From NCBI RefSeq assembly GCF_000422465.1, contig NZ_KE383845.1:480241-544240 (forward strand): DNA of 64,000 bases, in the 5' to 3' direction. Origin of the DNA: Paenibacillus harenae DSM 16969. Its GTDB lineage: Bacteria; Bacillota; Bacilli; Paenibacillales; Paenibacillaceae. This document shows positions 1 to 9,400 of this stretch, piece after piece. How positions within the stretch are numbered: position 1 is the stretch's first letter; the number at the start of each line of letters is the position of its first letter. The notes beneath the pieces were generated by a model. It ran no database searches. It worked only from the letters and a program-made list of their open reading frames with translations, and was not told where the DNA came from. The position numbers and the translations under genes were made by a program.

Positions 1-593
1 TTATTATAGGTGAAGTCATCCAGGGCGCAGCTCTCCAAATAAGCCGTCGTACGTTCCGGCAGCTTCACAAAGCAAACGGAGATGGCCCACGCGACCGCCA
101 TCCGGACATAATACCGGTCCCGCTTCGTATGATCCAGCAGCTCCAGCACACGGTCGATATATTCCTCTTCGATATAATAATCAAGCAGCATCACGACGCC
201 GAAACGGATTTCGTATTCCTGTTCCGAAGCCAGGTATGGCTGCAAAAATTCCCACACCCGTCTCCTGTTCGTCTTCACGGCCTTTAATCCGGCGCAGAAG
301 CTGTCGCAGACCGACCAATTGTCTATTCTGGGAACAAAAGCGGCTGTAAAGCGGAGAATTTCTTCGATATCCGTCTTGACGCAACCGATCACCATGCCCT
401 GGAGCATCACTTCCTCGAAGTAGTCATTCTCCGCTTGCTCCAGGTATGTGCGCCAGTCTCCCTTGGCGATTTGCTTCGCCAGCTTGCGAAGCTCCGGCAG
501 CCGAACGCCCAGCACGTTGTCGATATTCGGTATTAACGCGGAAGAAAACTTCCGGTACTTCTCATCGGCCATCCCGATTAACTGCGCCTTCAT
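1..593 (-). CDS. DNA alkylation repair protein, AlkD-like (partial)
   Basis: The reading frame starts at an ATG whose codon ends at 593 and runs off the left edge, so about the first 197 residues are seen and the C-terminus is missing. The sequence is helical and HEAT-repeat-like and carries the motif DNWSVCD, which is typical of AlkD-family alkylpurine glycosylases that remove bulky or cationic N3/N7-alkylated purines without base flipping. It begins 16 bases after the stop of the AlkA-like gene on the same strand, with AAGGAG at 606-611. The two genes therefore probably form one base-excision-repair operon for alkylation damage. The nearby in-frame-looking ATG at 601 leads straight into a stop, which supports the start at 593. 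Family call by eye. Confidence 0.8.
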   Translation of the reverse strand, partial: MKAQLIGMADEKYRKFSSALIPNIDNVLGVRLPELRKLAKQIAKGDWRTYLEQAENDYFEEVMLQGMVIGCVKTDIEEILRFTAAFVPRIDNWSVCDSFCAGLKAVKTNRRRVWEFLQPYLASEQEYEIRFGVVMLLDYYIEEEYIDRVLELLDHTKRDRYYVRMAVAWAISVCFVKLPERTTAYLESCALDDFTYN

Positions 594-609
594 CCGTCCA
601 TCCAGCTCC

Positions 610-1227
610 TTATTTCATTGAAATTTCCCACAAGTAGATGGACGCAACCGAGCCGTAAGGGGAGTAGCGGTTACGGTAAACCTCAAACTGTTCTTTGGTC
701 AGGTCCGGCAAGCCGTACAGCTTCATCATTCCACGTCGTATCGCGATATCGCCCCAGCTGACCACGTCGCGGCGCTCCATGGCGTGAATCAGCAGCATTT
801 CGCCCGTCCATCTGCCTATTCCGCGCAATGCCGTGAGCTTATCGATAACTTCCGAATCTGACAGGTCCTGCAGGCCGTCCAAGGAAAATTCGCCCCGTTC
901 GATCAACTGCGCGATTTCGTTGATGCAGATTGCTTTCTTCATGGACATTCCGCAGCTTTGAATATCGTCAGCCGAATGGCTGGCCAGGTTCCGCGGCGTG
1001 ACTTCTCCAATTCGGTTCCGCAGCCTGTCCCAAATCGTGTTGACCGCTTTAGCCGAGATTAACTGACCGATTATGGCATACACTAGCGCGGTGAACAGGT
1101 CGGGAGTCACTTCCCGCTCTAATCTGCCCAGCCGCGTAATTGCCGCGCCCAGCGTCTCATCCGCGCTTATGAGATAATCGAGCTCTTCCTGCCCGTAGTC
1201 AAAATATTTGGTTTGAATCGATGCCAT
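610..1227 (-). CDS. DNA-3-methyladenine glycosylase II, AlkA-like
   Basis: The 205-residue protein has the helix-hairpin-helix/GPD core of the AlkA/endonuclease III superfamily. The hairpin reads LTALRGIGRWTGEMLL, and the catalytic aspartate is in SWGDIAIRRG about 20 residues later. This family excises alkylated bases such as 3-methyladenine. The length matches the short bacterial form that lacks the N-terminal Ada-like domain of E. coli AlkA. The start is preceded by GGAGAGG at a good distance. The AlkD-like gene follows after 16 bases, so both enzymes are probably co-expressed. No Ada-type regulator is visible in the window. Confidence 0.85.
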   Translation of the reverse strand: MASIQTKYFDYGQEELDYLISADETLGAAITRLGRLEREVTPDLFTALVYAIIGQLISAKAVNTIWDRLRNRIGEVTPRNLASHSADDIQSCGMSMKKAICINEIAQLIERGEFSLDGLQDLSDSEVIDKLTALRGIGRWTGEMLLIHAMERRDVVSWGDIAIRRGMMKLYGLPDLTKEQFEVYRNRYSPYGSVASIYLWEISMK

Positions 1228-1393
1228 CCGTCACCTCTCCATTGCCTGATTTGTAAAGCTCCTATGATCTTACTATACCTCACCGCGCCGCTTTTGTACG
1301 ACTCGCCGAATGGAATAGCAAGATTTCAACATTTGTGATAATAATGGAATTGCGGCGCTTTGCCTATTTTAGCCGAAAGAGAGGTCTCTGCCC

Positions 1394-2170
1394 ATGCAAC
1401 CTGCCCTGAACGAAACGATTAACGGCCTGCTCGAATCGCTTCTGGCGGACATCCAAGATACGCTTGGGGAAAAGCTTGAAGGCTTATACGTATACGGTTC
1501 GCTGGCATGGGGGGATTTCGACCCCGATATTAGCGATATCGATCTGCTCGCAATCGTCTCCTCGGACGTAACAGAGGAAGAATGCGAGGCGCTTCGGAAC
1601 ATGCATGAGCAGTTTGCGAATCGCCATCCGGCATGGAATGACCGCATCGAAGCGCAATACTTGTCGGTCGACGGACTGAAGACGTTCAGAGAGAAGCGGA
1701 GCAGGATCGCCGTCATCAGCCCCGGGGAGCCGCTGAACATGAAGGATGCCGGAGTCGAGTGGCTGCAAAATTGGTACTGCGTCCAGCAGTACGGAAAGGC
1801 GCTGTACGGTCCCGCCTTGTCGACTATTATGGCGCCAATACCGAAAGAAGCTTTTCTTGCGGCCGTGAAGGCTTACGCTAGGCAATGGGAGACGTTCGTG
1901 ATTAACACGCTGCATTCCAGGCCGTATCAGGGCTACGCGATTCTCACGTTGTGCAGGGCGCTGTACACGCTTACGCACGGCGAACAAACGTCCAAGAGGA
2001 AAGCGGCCGAATGGTTCAAGGAAGCTTATCCGGAACAGGCGCAGACGGTCGCCGGCGCTTGGCTATGGCGCGAGCGGTATCGGGACGCGGGCATCGACCA
2101 TGAACAAACCTATGAGCAAACGGTCCGGTTCGTCGAATTCGCTATCGGTCAATTGTTAAAAAAAAATTAA
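1394..2170 (+). CDS. Aminoglycoside-adenylyltransferase-like nucleotidyltransferase (DUF4111 type)
   Basis: The 258-residue protein has a polymerase-beta-type nucleotidyltransferase active site near residues 34-54: VYGSLAWGDF followed by SDIDLLAIV, giving the GS...D-x-D metal-binding pattern. The C-terminal half resembles the DUF4111 helical domain of AadA/ANT(9) enzymes, with LTLCRALYTLTHGEQTSKR as the usual conserved stretch. Related proteins adenylylate streptomycin or spectinomycin, but many chromosomal copies have no proven resistance role. The gene stands alone and ends against the convergent histidinol-phosphatase gene. GAGAGG lies upstream of the ATG. Confidence 0.75.
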   Translation: MQPALNETINGLLESLLADIQDTLGEKLEGLYVYGSLAWGDFDPDISDIDLLAIVSSDVTEEECEALRNMHEQFANRHPAWNDRIEAQYLSVDGLKTFREKRSRIAVISPGEPLNMKDAGVEWLQNWYCVQQYGKALYGPALSTIMAPIPKEAFLAAVKAYARQWETFVINTLHSRPYQGYAILTLCRALYTLTHGEQTSKRKAAEWFKEAYPEQAQTVAGAWLWRERYRDAGIDHEQTYEQTVRFVEFAIGQLLKKN

Positions 2171-2204
2171 CCGTTCGGCCGACCGCAGTCGAACGAGCGG
2201 TTAA
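2158..2204 (-). terminator. Intrinsic terminator of the PHP phosphatase gene
   Basis: Read on the minus strand, TTAACCG (2198-2204) pairs with CGGTTAA (2167-2173), with further pairing between TTCG and CGAA inside. A run of nine T follows (2158-2166). It lies just beyond the stop at 2235 and overlaps the end of the convergent nucleotidyltransferase gene. Confidence 0.7.
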
Positions 2205-2234
2205 CGGGGACGCCGCCGGGGACGTGATCCGTGC

Positions 2235-3077
2235 CTACCCCAAGCTCTCCTCCGCCCGGGAAAGCGCGGTTTCGAACCAATCCCAAGCCGAGCCGACTTC
2301 CTCCGGCTTATGGGAATCCGAGCCGAAGACGAGCGGGATGCCTCGCTGCAGACACTGCGCCATGAACCATTCCGGCACATACGCTTTGCCGCATGTAGGC
2401 TTGCGGAAGCCGGCGGTGTTCACGTCCACGCCAGCGCCGGCCGCTTCCAGCTTCGGCAGGATGCCGTTCAAGCGGCGCTTGACGAGCGATTCGTCCAGCT
2501 CGGGCAGCGCCAGCCGGAATTTCTCGATCAGGTTGATGTGGCCGATGCGCTTGCGGCAAGGAAGGCCGGCCGCCCATTCGATGGCCGCTTCGATATGGTT
2601 GTAATATTCCTCGGCCGCCTTATCCATCGACCCGTAATACGCGATCAGCTTGTCCGAGAACGTCTCCGGCGTATAGTCGATGCACTGGTTGCCGCCGATT
2701 CCGGGCAAATAATGAACCGAGAAGACGACGTCCTCCAGCTGTTCGCCGTACTTGTCCACGAGCCGGAGCGCGAAGTCGGGGTCTTCCGGCAAGTAATCCA
2801 GCTCCAGCCCGACCGCCACCTCGATCCGGCCTTCGTAGCGCTCCTTCGCACGCCTCGCCTCCATGAAATAAAGCGGCAGCTCCTCTTCCTTCATTGCGAG
2901 CTCCTTCATCAGCTTCGGATCGTCGACGTATGCCTCCGGAAGCGGCGGATGCTCCGTAATCGAATAACGCTGGAAACCGCGCCGGACCGCCTGTTCCAGA
3001 TAAAGGTCCATCGGGGCGTCGCTGCCGTGACGGCAAAAGTTCGTATGAGTATGCCCGTCCCATTTTAAACGCATCAT
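2235..3077 (-). CDS. Histidinol-phosphatase, PHP family (HisJ/HisK type)
   Basis: The protein of about 280 residues begins with the PHP metal motif WDGHTHTNFCRHG and has further conserved histidines in ITEHPP and VFSVHYLPG, then FGSDSH near the C-terminus. This is the metal-dependent PHP fold of Bacillus-type histidinol-phosphatase, which dephosphorylates L-histidinol phosphate in histidine synthesis. The frame can also start at a TTG (3080), but AAGGAG is only 1 base from it; the ATGs at 3077 and 3074 are better placed. No other his genes are visible, as is common for this gene in Firmicutes. Confidence 0.82.
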   Translation of the reverse strand: MMRLKWDGHTHTNFCRHGSDAPMDLYLEQAVRRGFQRYSITEHPPLPEAYVDDPKLMKELAMKEEELPLYFMEARRAKERYEGRIEVAVGLELDYLPEDPDFALRLVDKYGEQLEDVVFSVHYLPGIGGNQCIDYTPETFSDKLIAYYGSMDKAAEEYYNHIEAAIEWAAGLPCRKRIGHINLIEKFRLALPELDESLVKRRLNGILPKLEAAGAGVDVNTAGFRKPTCGKAYVPEWFMAQCLQRGIPLVFGSDSHKPEEVGSAWDWFETALSRAEESLG

Positions 3078-3196
3078 CAAGCTCCTTCTTTCGTCGTTTA
3101 TTTCCTAACTTTAGCCCACATGCGGGCGAGTTGTAAATAACGCTGCGGAAAGCGAAGGAGAAATTCCCTGCGATTTGCCGCAAGGTGAGGAGAAAC

Positions 3197-3235
3197 AAAA
3201 AAACCGAGCGGCAGCCGTTGAAGACTGTCACTCGG
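3197..3235 (-). terminator. Intrinsic terminator after the histidine-kinase pair
   Basis: On the minus strand CCGAGTG (3229-3235) pairs with CGCTCGG (3204-3210), with an inner CAG/CTG pairing, followed by a run of seven T (3197-3203). It sits about 35 bases beyond the stop of the His-less kinase gene and would end the bicistronic message. Confidence 0.72.
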
Positions 3236-3269
3236 GACTAGCCGCAGCCATTCAGGCCGGGAGTAAACA

Positions 3270-4331
3270 TCATGGATTTGACGAATAGAGGTTTATATTA
3301 GGCAAGCACACCTGAACTTCGGTTCCATTAGAGCCGCTGCTGATATTCAATGTTCCCCCCAGTTTCCGAACGGTTTGGTCGCATAGGCTTAATCCAAAGC
3401 CAAGGGCGTCGTCCTTCGTAGTGAAAAACGGGTTTTTCACTTGGGAGAGGATGTCCGGGTGAATTCCCTCTCCTTGATCTTTAACAATAAAACGAACGGT
3501 CTCTATTGTAATCTCTGCAGAGAGGGTTACGATGCCGCCTCCCTCCGTTGCCTCAAACGAATTATGCAATAAAGCAAGAATCGCCTCTCTGAGATATACT
3601 TTATTCCCTAATACATATCCATGTTGACTCGGAAATTCGCAAACCAGGCGAATATTTCGTTCTATTGCCAGATGTTGGACGGAGGAAATCAATTCCTGAA
3701 ATAACGGGAACACCAATATGGGAGTTAACGTGATATCGGATGCCTTGCCGAGAAATAAAAACCTTCGCAGAATATCGTCAACCGTCTGAACCTGACTATA
3801 CAGCAAATGAAAATACTCATTTAACTTTTGGTGAAGAGGGGTGAGCAGATCAATAAAGATGCTGTTCGCTTTGATATTCTGCTCCATAAGTTGTAAGGTT
3901 CCTTTAATTACGGCTAACGGGTTTAAAATAACATTGGCCGTCTCCGCAGCCATTTGGCCGATCAAACTGAAATTTTCATGAACCCCTTTGGACTCGTAAA
4001 ATTGTTGCAAAGAGGTATGATCACATATGATCAAAACGATCGATGTTATCGTCTCGTTCTTCTGCATCGGAAATAAATATATGGATAATTGGTATACCTG
4101 TCCGTCTATATTTTCTTGAACGGGCAATCCATTCGTAACTATATTTTTTTGTAAGGTTTCGGTGATGACTCTCGATAAATTGGTATGAGACGGAAACAAT
4201 TCTCCAATCATAACCGGGTAGCATTGTTTCGTTTTTTTATTCGCAAAAAGAACCCTTGTTTCAGGGTCGAGTACGGCAATGCCTATATCCACTTTATCAG
4301 AATTAAAAAGAAACTCCATTGCTTGTTTCAT
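3270..4331 (-). CDS. PAS sensor histidine-kinase homologue lacking the phospho-acceptor histidine
   Basis: The 353-residue protein has a PAS-like N-terminus (about residues 10-115), a dimerisation-like helix and a complete HATPase domain: N-box LLHNSFEA, G1 box KDQGEGI and G2 box GFGLSL. In the H-box, where kinases of this type read AAGIAHEIRNPL, it reads AAETANVILNPL. The histidine is replaced by asparagine (codon AAT, 3933-3935, residue 133), and the neighbouring E and R are also lost. It follows a full PAS kinase gene by 54 bases. No transmembrane segment is evident. It may be a regulatory pseudokinase that partners the upstream kinase, or an early decay product; the intact ATP-binding motifs favour the former. 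The ribosome binding site is weak. Confidence 0.8.
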   Translation of the reverse strand: MKQAMEFLFNSDKVDIGIAVLDPETRVLFANKKTKQCYPVMIGELFPSHTNLSRVITETLQKNIVTNGLPVQENIDGQVYQLSIYLFPMQKNETITSIVLIICDHTSLQQFYESKGVHENFSLIGQMAAETANVILNPLAVIKGTLQLMEQNIKANSIFIDLLTPLHQKLNEYFHLLYSQVQTVDDILRRFLFLGKASDITLTPILVFPLFQELISSVQHLAIERNIRLVCEFPSQHGYVLGNKVYLREAILALLHNSFEATEGGGIVTLSAEITIETVRFIVKDQGEGIHPDILSQVKNPFFTTKDDALGFGLSLCDQTVRKLGGTLNISSGSNGTEVQVCLPNINLYSSNP

Positions 4332-4385
4332 ATAACATAACGCCCCATGTCGACTTATATTTCAATCCATTATGTTATAACCCGT

Positions 4386-5834
4386 TTAAGGAAAGTCATT
4401 TCCCTCTCCACGTTCAGCAACGGGCAATTGGATTCTGAATATTGTTCCCTCGTTTTTCTTACTTATAATATGAATGGTTCCTTGATGATTTTCGACGATT
4501 TTATTACTGATCATTAAACCGAGGCCGGTTCCGCCTTCTTTTGTCGTATAGAAAGGTTCTCCCAGCCGTGAAATCATTTCTTCGGGAATACCGCAGCCTT
4601 GATCTATAATGCGGATAATCGCATGATCTTTTTCCTGCTCTGCGTGAATGTTAATTTCCCCGCCTTCAGGCATCGCTTCAATCGCATTTTTAATGATATT
4701 GATGAAAACCTGTTTCATCTGGTTATCATCGCAATCGATGGTTAAAGTATTGGATTCAAAATGAGGGATAATCTGAATGTTGTTCATAATGGCTTGCGTG
4801 TCCAGAAGCGTAATGACATGTTGAAGTAATGTTAACAGATTATTCTTTTGTAAACTGATTTCATTCTGAGGTTTTGCCAATACCAGTAATTCAGTGACGA
4901 TAAGCTCAATGCGATTGATTTCGTCTTTCATGATCTGAAGATGCTCTTTTCTGCCTTCTGATCTTGATATGATTAATTGCAAAAAACCTTTGAGTGAAGT
5001 TAAGGGATTGCGGATTTCATGCGCTATTCCTGCCGCCAGCTGGCCAACAATATTTAATTTCTCGGAAGCCTTTAATAGCTCCTGAGTCCGATTACGGTCC
5101 GTAATGTCGCGGCTAATTCCTAAAACCTGTCTGGTATCCCCCTTCTCGGCAAGTATGATTTTCATTGTAGTTTCAAACCAAACATACTGTCCATTGTTAT
5201 GACGCACCCGGCATGTCGAAGTATATTCATCCGAATAATGAAGGGCTGCAGTGAATGAAGCGACATCGTCGGAATGCCAAAGCTCATAGATGCATTTTCC
5301 GATCAGTTGTTCTGGATGATATCCAAGTATACTGTGAATAGCCGGAGAGATATAAAGGCAGCTTCCATCAAGATTATTTAAAGATATAATGTCCTGGGAA
5401 TTTTTCGAAACCAGGTCGAAACGTTCAGCAAGGGAGTGGTACCTCTTTTCACTTTCCTTCCAATCCGTAATATCTAAAAGTTGAATGATCAGAAATTGTG
5501 GTTCCTTTTGTTCGTTTACCATCAAGGAACCGCTGAATAAAACCCATACCGTATAATCTGATTTATGTAGAACTCGTTTTTCAACCCGATACGAATCTAT
5601 TTCCCCGGCAAGCAGTTGCTCTATATATTCAGCATTCTTGTGTAAATCATCTGAATGCATGAAATCCGAATATGTTCGGTTTACTAATTCCGCTTCTGTA
5701 TACCCAATTATTTGACAAAATGAAGGATTTGCCTTCAAAAACCGTCCATCAAGCCCAACCAATGCCATTCCATACGGCGCATAGTCAAATGCATTTGTAA
5801 ATAGCGAATAATATTCTGATTCTTGATCCCTCAT
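4386..5834 (-). CDS. PAS-domain sensor histidine kinase (sporulation-kinase-like)
   Basis: The product of about 482 residues has two PAS domains (roughly 15-135 and 140-255) followed by an H-box GQLAAGIAHEIRNPLTSLKG with the acceptor histidine near residue 272. The HATPase core has NAIEAM, DQGCGI and GTGLGL motifs. No transmembrane helices are seen, so it is a soluble kinase like Bacillus KinA/KinE, which feed phosphate to Spo0F, and no response regulator is adjacent. The frame also opens at a GTG (5849), but AGAGGTGA is better spaced for the ATG at 5834. The DNA is visibly more AT-rich than both flanks. Role in sporulation is inference from domain layout. Confidence 0.83.
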   Translation of the reverse strand: MRDQESEYYSLFTNAFDYAPYGMALVGLDGRFLKANPSFCQIIGYTEAELVNRTYSDFMHSDDLHKNAEYIEQLLAGEIDSYRVEKRVLHKSDYTVWVLFSGSLMVNEQKEPQFLIIQLLDITDWKESEKRYHSLAERFDLVSKNSQDIISLNNLDGSCLYISPAIHSILGYHPEQLIGKCIYELWHSDDVASFTAALHYSDEYTSTCRVRHNNGQYVWFETTMKIILAEKGDTRQVLGISRDITDRNRTQELLKASEKLNIVGQLAAGIAHEIRNPLTSLKGFLQLIISRSEGRKEHLQIMKDEINRIELIVTELLVLAKPQNEISLQKNNLLTLLQHVITLLDTQAIMNNIQIIPHFESNTLTIDCDDNQMKQVFINIIKNAIEAMPEGGEINIHAEQEKDHAIIRIIDQGCGIPEEMISRLGEPFYTTKEGGTGLGLMISNKIVENHQGTIHIISKKNEGTIFRIQLPVAERGEGNDFP

Positions 5835-5849
5835 CCTTAACTGATTCAC

Positions 5850-6186
5850 CTCTTGTTCTTCATTACGGATTGGCTTTAATCGAGCTTTTTATTCTTTAAT
5901 GAGCATCAAAAAATAAAAATATCGATACTTCCGTGTATAATCATTAAGTAATGATGAAATTATTAATATCTTTTGAAAAGATAATATCATTACTTCTATT
6001 CCTGTCAAGGTTGACAACAACCTCTTTCAGGGATGGATCGTGCTTCCTTTTCATATTGGTTCTATTCTTTTCTTCCGCGAATTCCTAACTATCTTTATTA
6101 TAAGCGTATAAAATGAAAAACCAAAAGCAAATGATAAAATCAACGTATCTGAAAATATATTCATCTACGGAGAAGGAGGCGATCCT
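5850..6186. other. Intergenic region with kinase promoter, otherwise unassigned
   Basis: This AT-rich stretch separates the minus-strand kinase pair from the small plus-strand ORF at 6187. It should hold the kinase promoter and possibly a promoter for the small ORF (an A/T-rich TATAAAAT-like element lies near 6108-6116). No coding frame or repeat could be supported. Confidence 0.4.
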
Positions 6187-6276
6187 ATGACTAAAAAGAA
6201 AAGCAAGCCGCCTGAATTTGAGCTGCCGCATGATAATCCGGTGGAGGTTAAAATGAAACCATCGCCTCGGAAATGA
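6187..6276 (+). CDS. Possible 29-residue small protein
   Basis: An ATG at 6187 is preceded by a near-perfect ribosome binding site, AGAAGGAGG, ending seven bases before it. The frame encodes 29 residues, beginning MTKKKSKPPEFELPHDNP and ending KPSPRK. The peptide is very basic at both ends with an acidic/proline-rich middle and no membrane segment. It lies alone between divergent minus-strand units. I do not recognise a family. The strong ribosome binding site is the main evidence; conservation in relatives would decide. Confidence 0.45.
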   Translation: MTKKKSKPPEFELPHDNPVEVKMKPSPRK

Positions 6277-6390
6277 CCTGAATCCGGTAAAGACAATATT
6301 AGAGCCTCCCTGCCCATCCGATACCGGATCCCGGCAAGGGTCGATCTCCCGGAAAACTCGGCCTAACGCTCGCCGACTGAACACCGGCAA

Positions 6391-6428
6391 AAAGAGGACT
6401 GCCCCTAAGCCATCGGGGCAGTCCTCTT
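6391..6428 (-). terminator. Terminator of the acetylesterase-lyase gene
   Basis: A 12-13 bp stem, GAGGACTGCCCC paired with GGGGCAGTCCTC around a short loop, is followed on the minus strand by a T run (6389-6393). It lies about 45 bases past the stop at 6472. Confidence 0.8.
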
Positions 6429-6471
6429 CACTTGCGCGCGTTGCGCGTTTTCAAGGGAATGACCTGCGTCG

Positions 6472-9400
6472 TTACCCTTTCACGCTTACCTTCATGATAA
6501 CGCTCTCGGTCACGCCGGACTCGTTCTCAAGCTCGGCGCGATATTCGTAAGTGCCGGCGGAACGTCCTGTTACGCTGGAGACGGCGGTTTGCGCCTTCGG
6601 CGTGTCCGCCGCCAGCGTCCGGGTATCGATCAGCACGCCGTTCTCGAATAGGCGGTAGGTCGTGCCATTCGTTCCCCACCACATGTTCATCGTTACGGTA
6701 TAGTCGCCGTTGCCGTCCCAATTATCGTTCGACAGCACCGGCTGCCCCGGAACCGCGTCCTTGACCGATACGTTTAACTCGCCGCATGCCGCCGTTCCCT
6801 TCGAATTCGACAGCTCGCATGTGTACGTATAGGTGCCGTTCGGCTTGCCGGCAATGCTCGTGACCGCCTTCTGGGCGGAAGGCGAGTTGTCGCTCAATAC
6901 CTGCGTATCGATGAGGACGCCGTTCTCGTACAGCTTATAGACGGTGCCGTTGTTGCCCCACCACAGATTCATCGTAATCCGGTAGGCGCCGTCCAGCAGC
7001 CCGTTATCGTGGCCGTTGTCGCTCGACAGTGCCGGCTTGCCCGGCGCCCCTGACGCTTTCTCTTCGCCCGTTACGACGACCGATACGGTCTGAACGTTCT
7101 CCAAGCCGGCGTAATTGACCGCTCTGGCCGTAAACGAATGGATGCCCGCTTTTCCCGCCAAAGAAATCTCGCTGCCGTTAACGACCGGCGATCCGGCGAA
7201 GGAAAGCTCCAGCAGGCGAACGCCCGATTCCGGATCATCCGCTGCCACATGAACGGCCAGCACATCCGACTCGGTCAGCTGCTCCTGCGGCAGGCCTGCA
7301 AGGACGGGCGCCGTCGTATCCTCCGTCTCTTGAGGCGCGCTCGCGTAGCGGATGTTAGGAGCGGCAGGCTCCTCCATGCCGGTACCCAGATAGAAGCTTG
7401 GATGCGGCGGCTGATTGTAGCTGACGTTCTGCCAGGCAACGCCGAGACGGTAGATCGGATCATGCATCAGCGTGCGAATCTTGTGCTCCGTGACGTCGGT
7501 TGTCGTATAGATGCGCAGCTCGGAGCTGTCGGACGCCCGCCACATCACTTCCTCGCGCCAGTCGCCAAGCAGATCGGCCTGCAGGCTCGGATTCGCCTTC
7601 GTCGAGTTGTTCGACGAGGCGCCCTCGGCGGTCAGCAGGTTGACCGTCGTCTCATTCGCGTAGTCCCATTTGTCGATCCGGTTATAATCCTGAAGCTCGC
7701 GCAGCAGATCGCCGTCCCACCAGACGCCGAAGTTCGTCGACGACGGGATTTTCGTCGTAATCAGCTCGCCCTTGACGTTGTAAAGTCCGGTAATCGGAAT
7801 GTGCTGTTCGTTCGTTATCGTAGCCGACCAGGCTTCCTCGCCTGCATGATTCGGGTCGATATCGGCCGTCAAGCCGCGGCCCGTATCCTTGCCGGTATAA
7901 ATACCCCATAGAATATCGCCCGTTGCCGCGTCGCGCATTTCCATCCCGTACGGGGAATCCGTATGCTCATGCACATCGAATACCTCGAGTCCCGGCCGCG
8001 CCGGATCAAGATCGCCGAGATGCATCGCATCCCCGTGTCCAAGTCCGGTATTGTACAGCGGCTTGCCGTCGTCGTCGATCGCCATTGCGCCGAACGTAAT
8101 TTCGTCCTTGCCGTCGCCGTCCACGTCGCCAACCGACAAGTTATGATTGCCTTGGCCGGCGTAAGCGCCGTAGCCTTCGTCGTTCGTGTCGAACCGCCAT
8201 TGATGCGTCAGCTTTCCTTCACTGAAGCTATAAGCCGCAATCACCGTTCTCGTGTAGTAGCCGCGGCTAAAAATCAGGCTCGGATGCTCTCCGTCCAAAT
8301 AGGCGACGCCGGCCAGGAATCGGTCCACGCGGTTGCCGTATGCATCGCCCCATGCGCCGACGTCGCCGCGCGGCGGATCGTACGGCACCGTATCGAGAGC
8401 GCCGCCGGTCAAGCCGTCGAATACGGTCAAATATTCACTACCGAGCAGCACGTACCCGCCGCTGTTGCGGTAATCCGCGCTCGCGTCGCCGATCACGGCG
8501 CCCTTGCCGTCTACCGTTCCGTCAGCCGTCTTGAACGTCACCTCCGCGCGGCCGTCCCCATCCAGGTCATACACCATAAACTGCGTGTAATGGGCGCCGG
8601 CGCGGATATTCGGCCCGAGATTGATGCGCCATAAGCGCGTGCCGTCCATTTTGTAAGCGTCCATATACACAATGCCGGTGTAACCGCTATGCGAATTGTC
8701 TTTGCTGTTCGACGGCGACCACAGCAGCACGATCTCGTATTCGCCGTCGCCGTCAAGGTCGCCTACGCTCGCGTCTCCCGCGCTGTAGCTGTACGGCTGA
8801 CCGTCCTTCGTATAATCGTCGGCCGGCTTCTGCAGCGGAACGGACAAATACTGCCGCTGCCACACGCCGAACTCCTTCGAGGCAGGCTTCTCCGCGCCGT
8901 TCAAGACCGAGGTCAGGCGGTATTTCGATGCGTTCGTCCCGGCCGGGTCGACATAGTTGGTGCTTGAGGTCAGTGGCTCCTCATTAACCTTTACGCCGTC
9001 GCGGTAGAGGTTAAAGCCGATCGCGGCCGGATCGAGACCAAGCAGCCTCCAGCCGATATAGTTCCCCGTCTCCCGCTTCACGGCGACCGGGGCGCGGTCG
9101 ACATACTCCATCTCGCGGTAGAGCGTCGTGACGGCAGGCGTCGCAAGGCTCGCCGACAGCTCCGAGATGCCTCCGGCATTGACCGAAGCTACTTTGTAAT
9201 AATAGGAAATGGTCGTTAGTACCGTCGTGTCGGTATAGGATGCTTCGTTCGACTTGCCGATCAGCGTATATTCGCCGTCCGCCTTCTTGGAACGGTAAAT
9301 ATTGTACATGCGGGCTCCCGCGGTTTCCTCCCATGTAAACGTAAGATCGTTTTTATGAATCGCCTGCAGCGTTAAGCCGCTCGGCACGCCCGCTTTCGGT

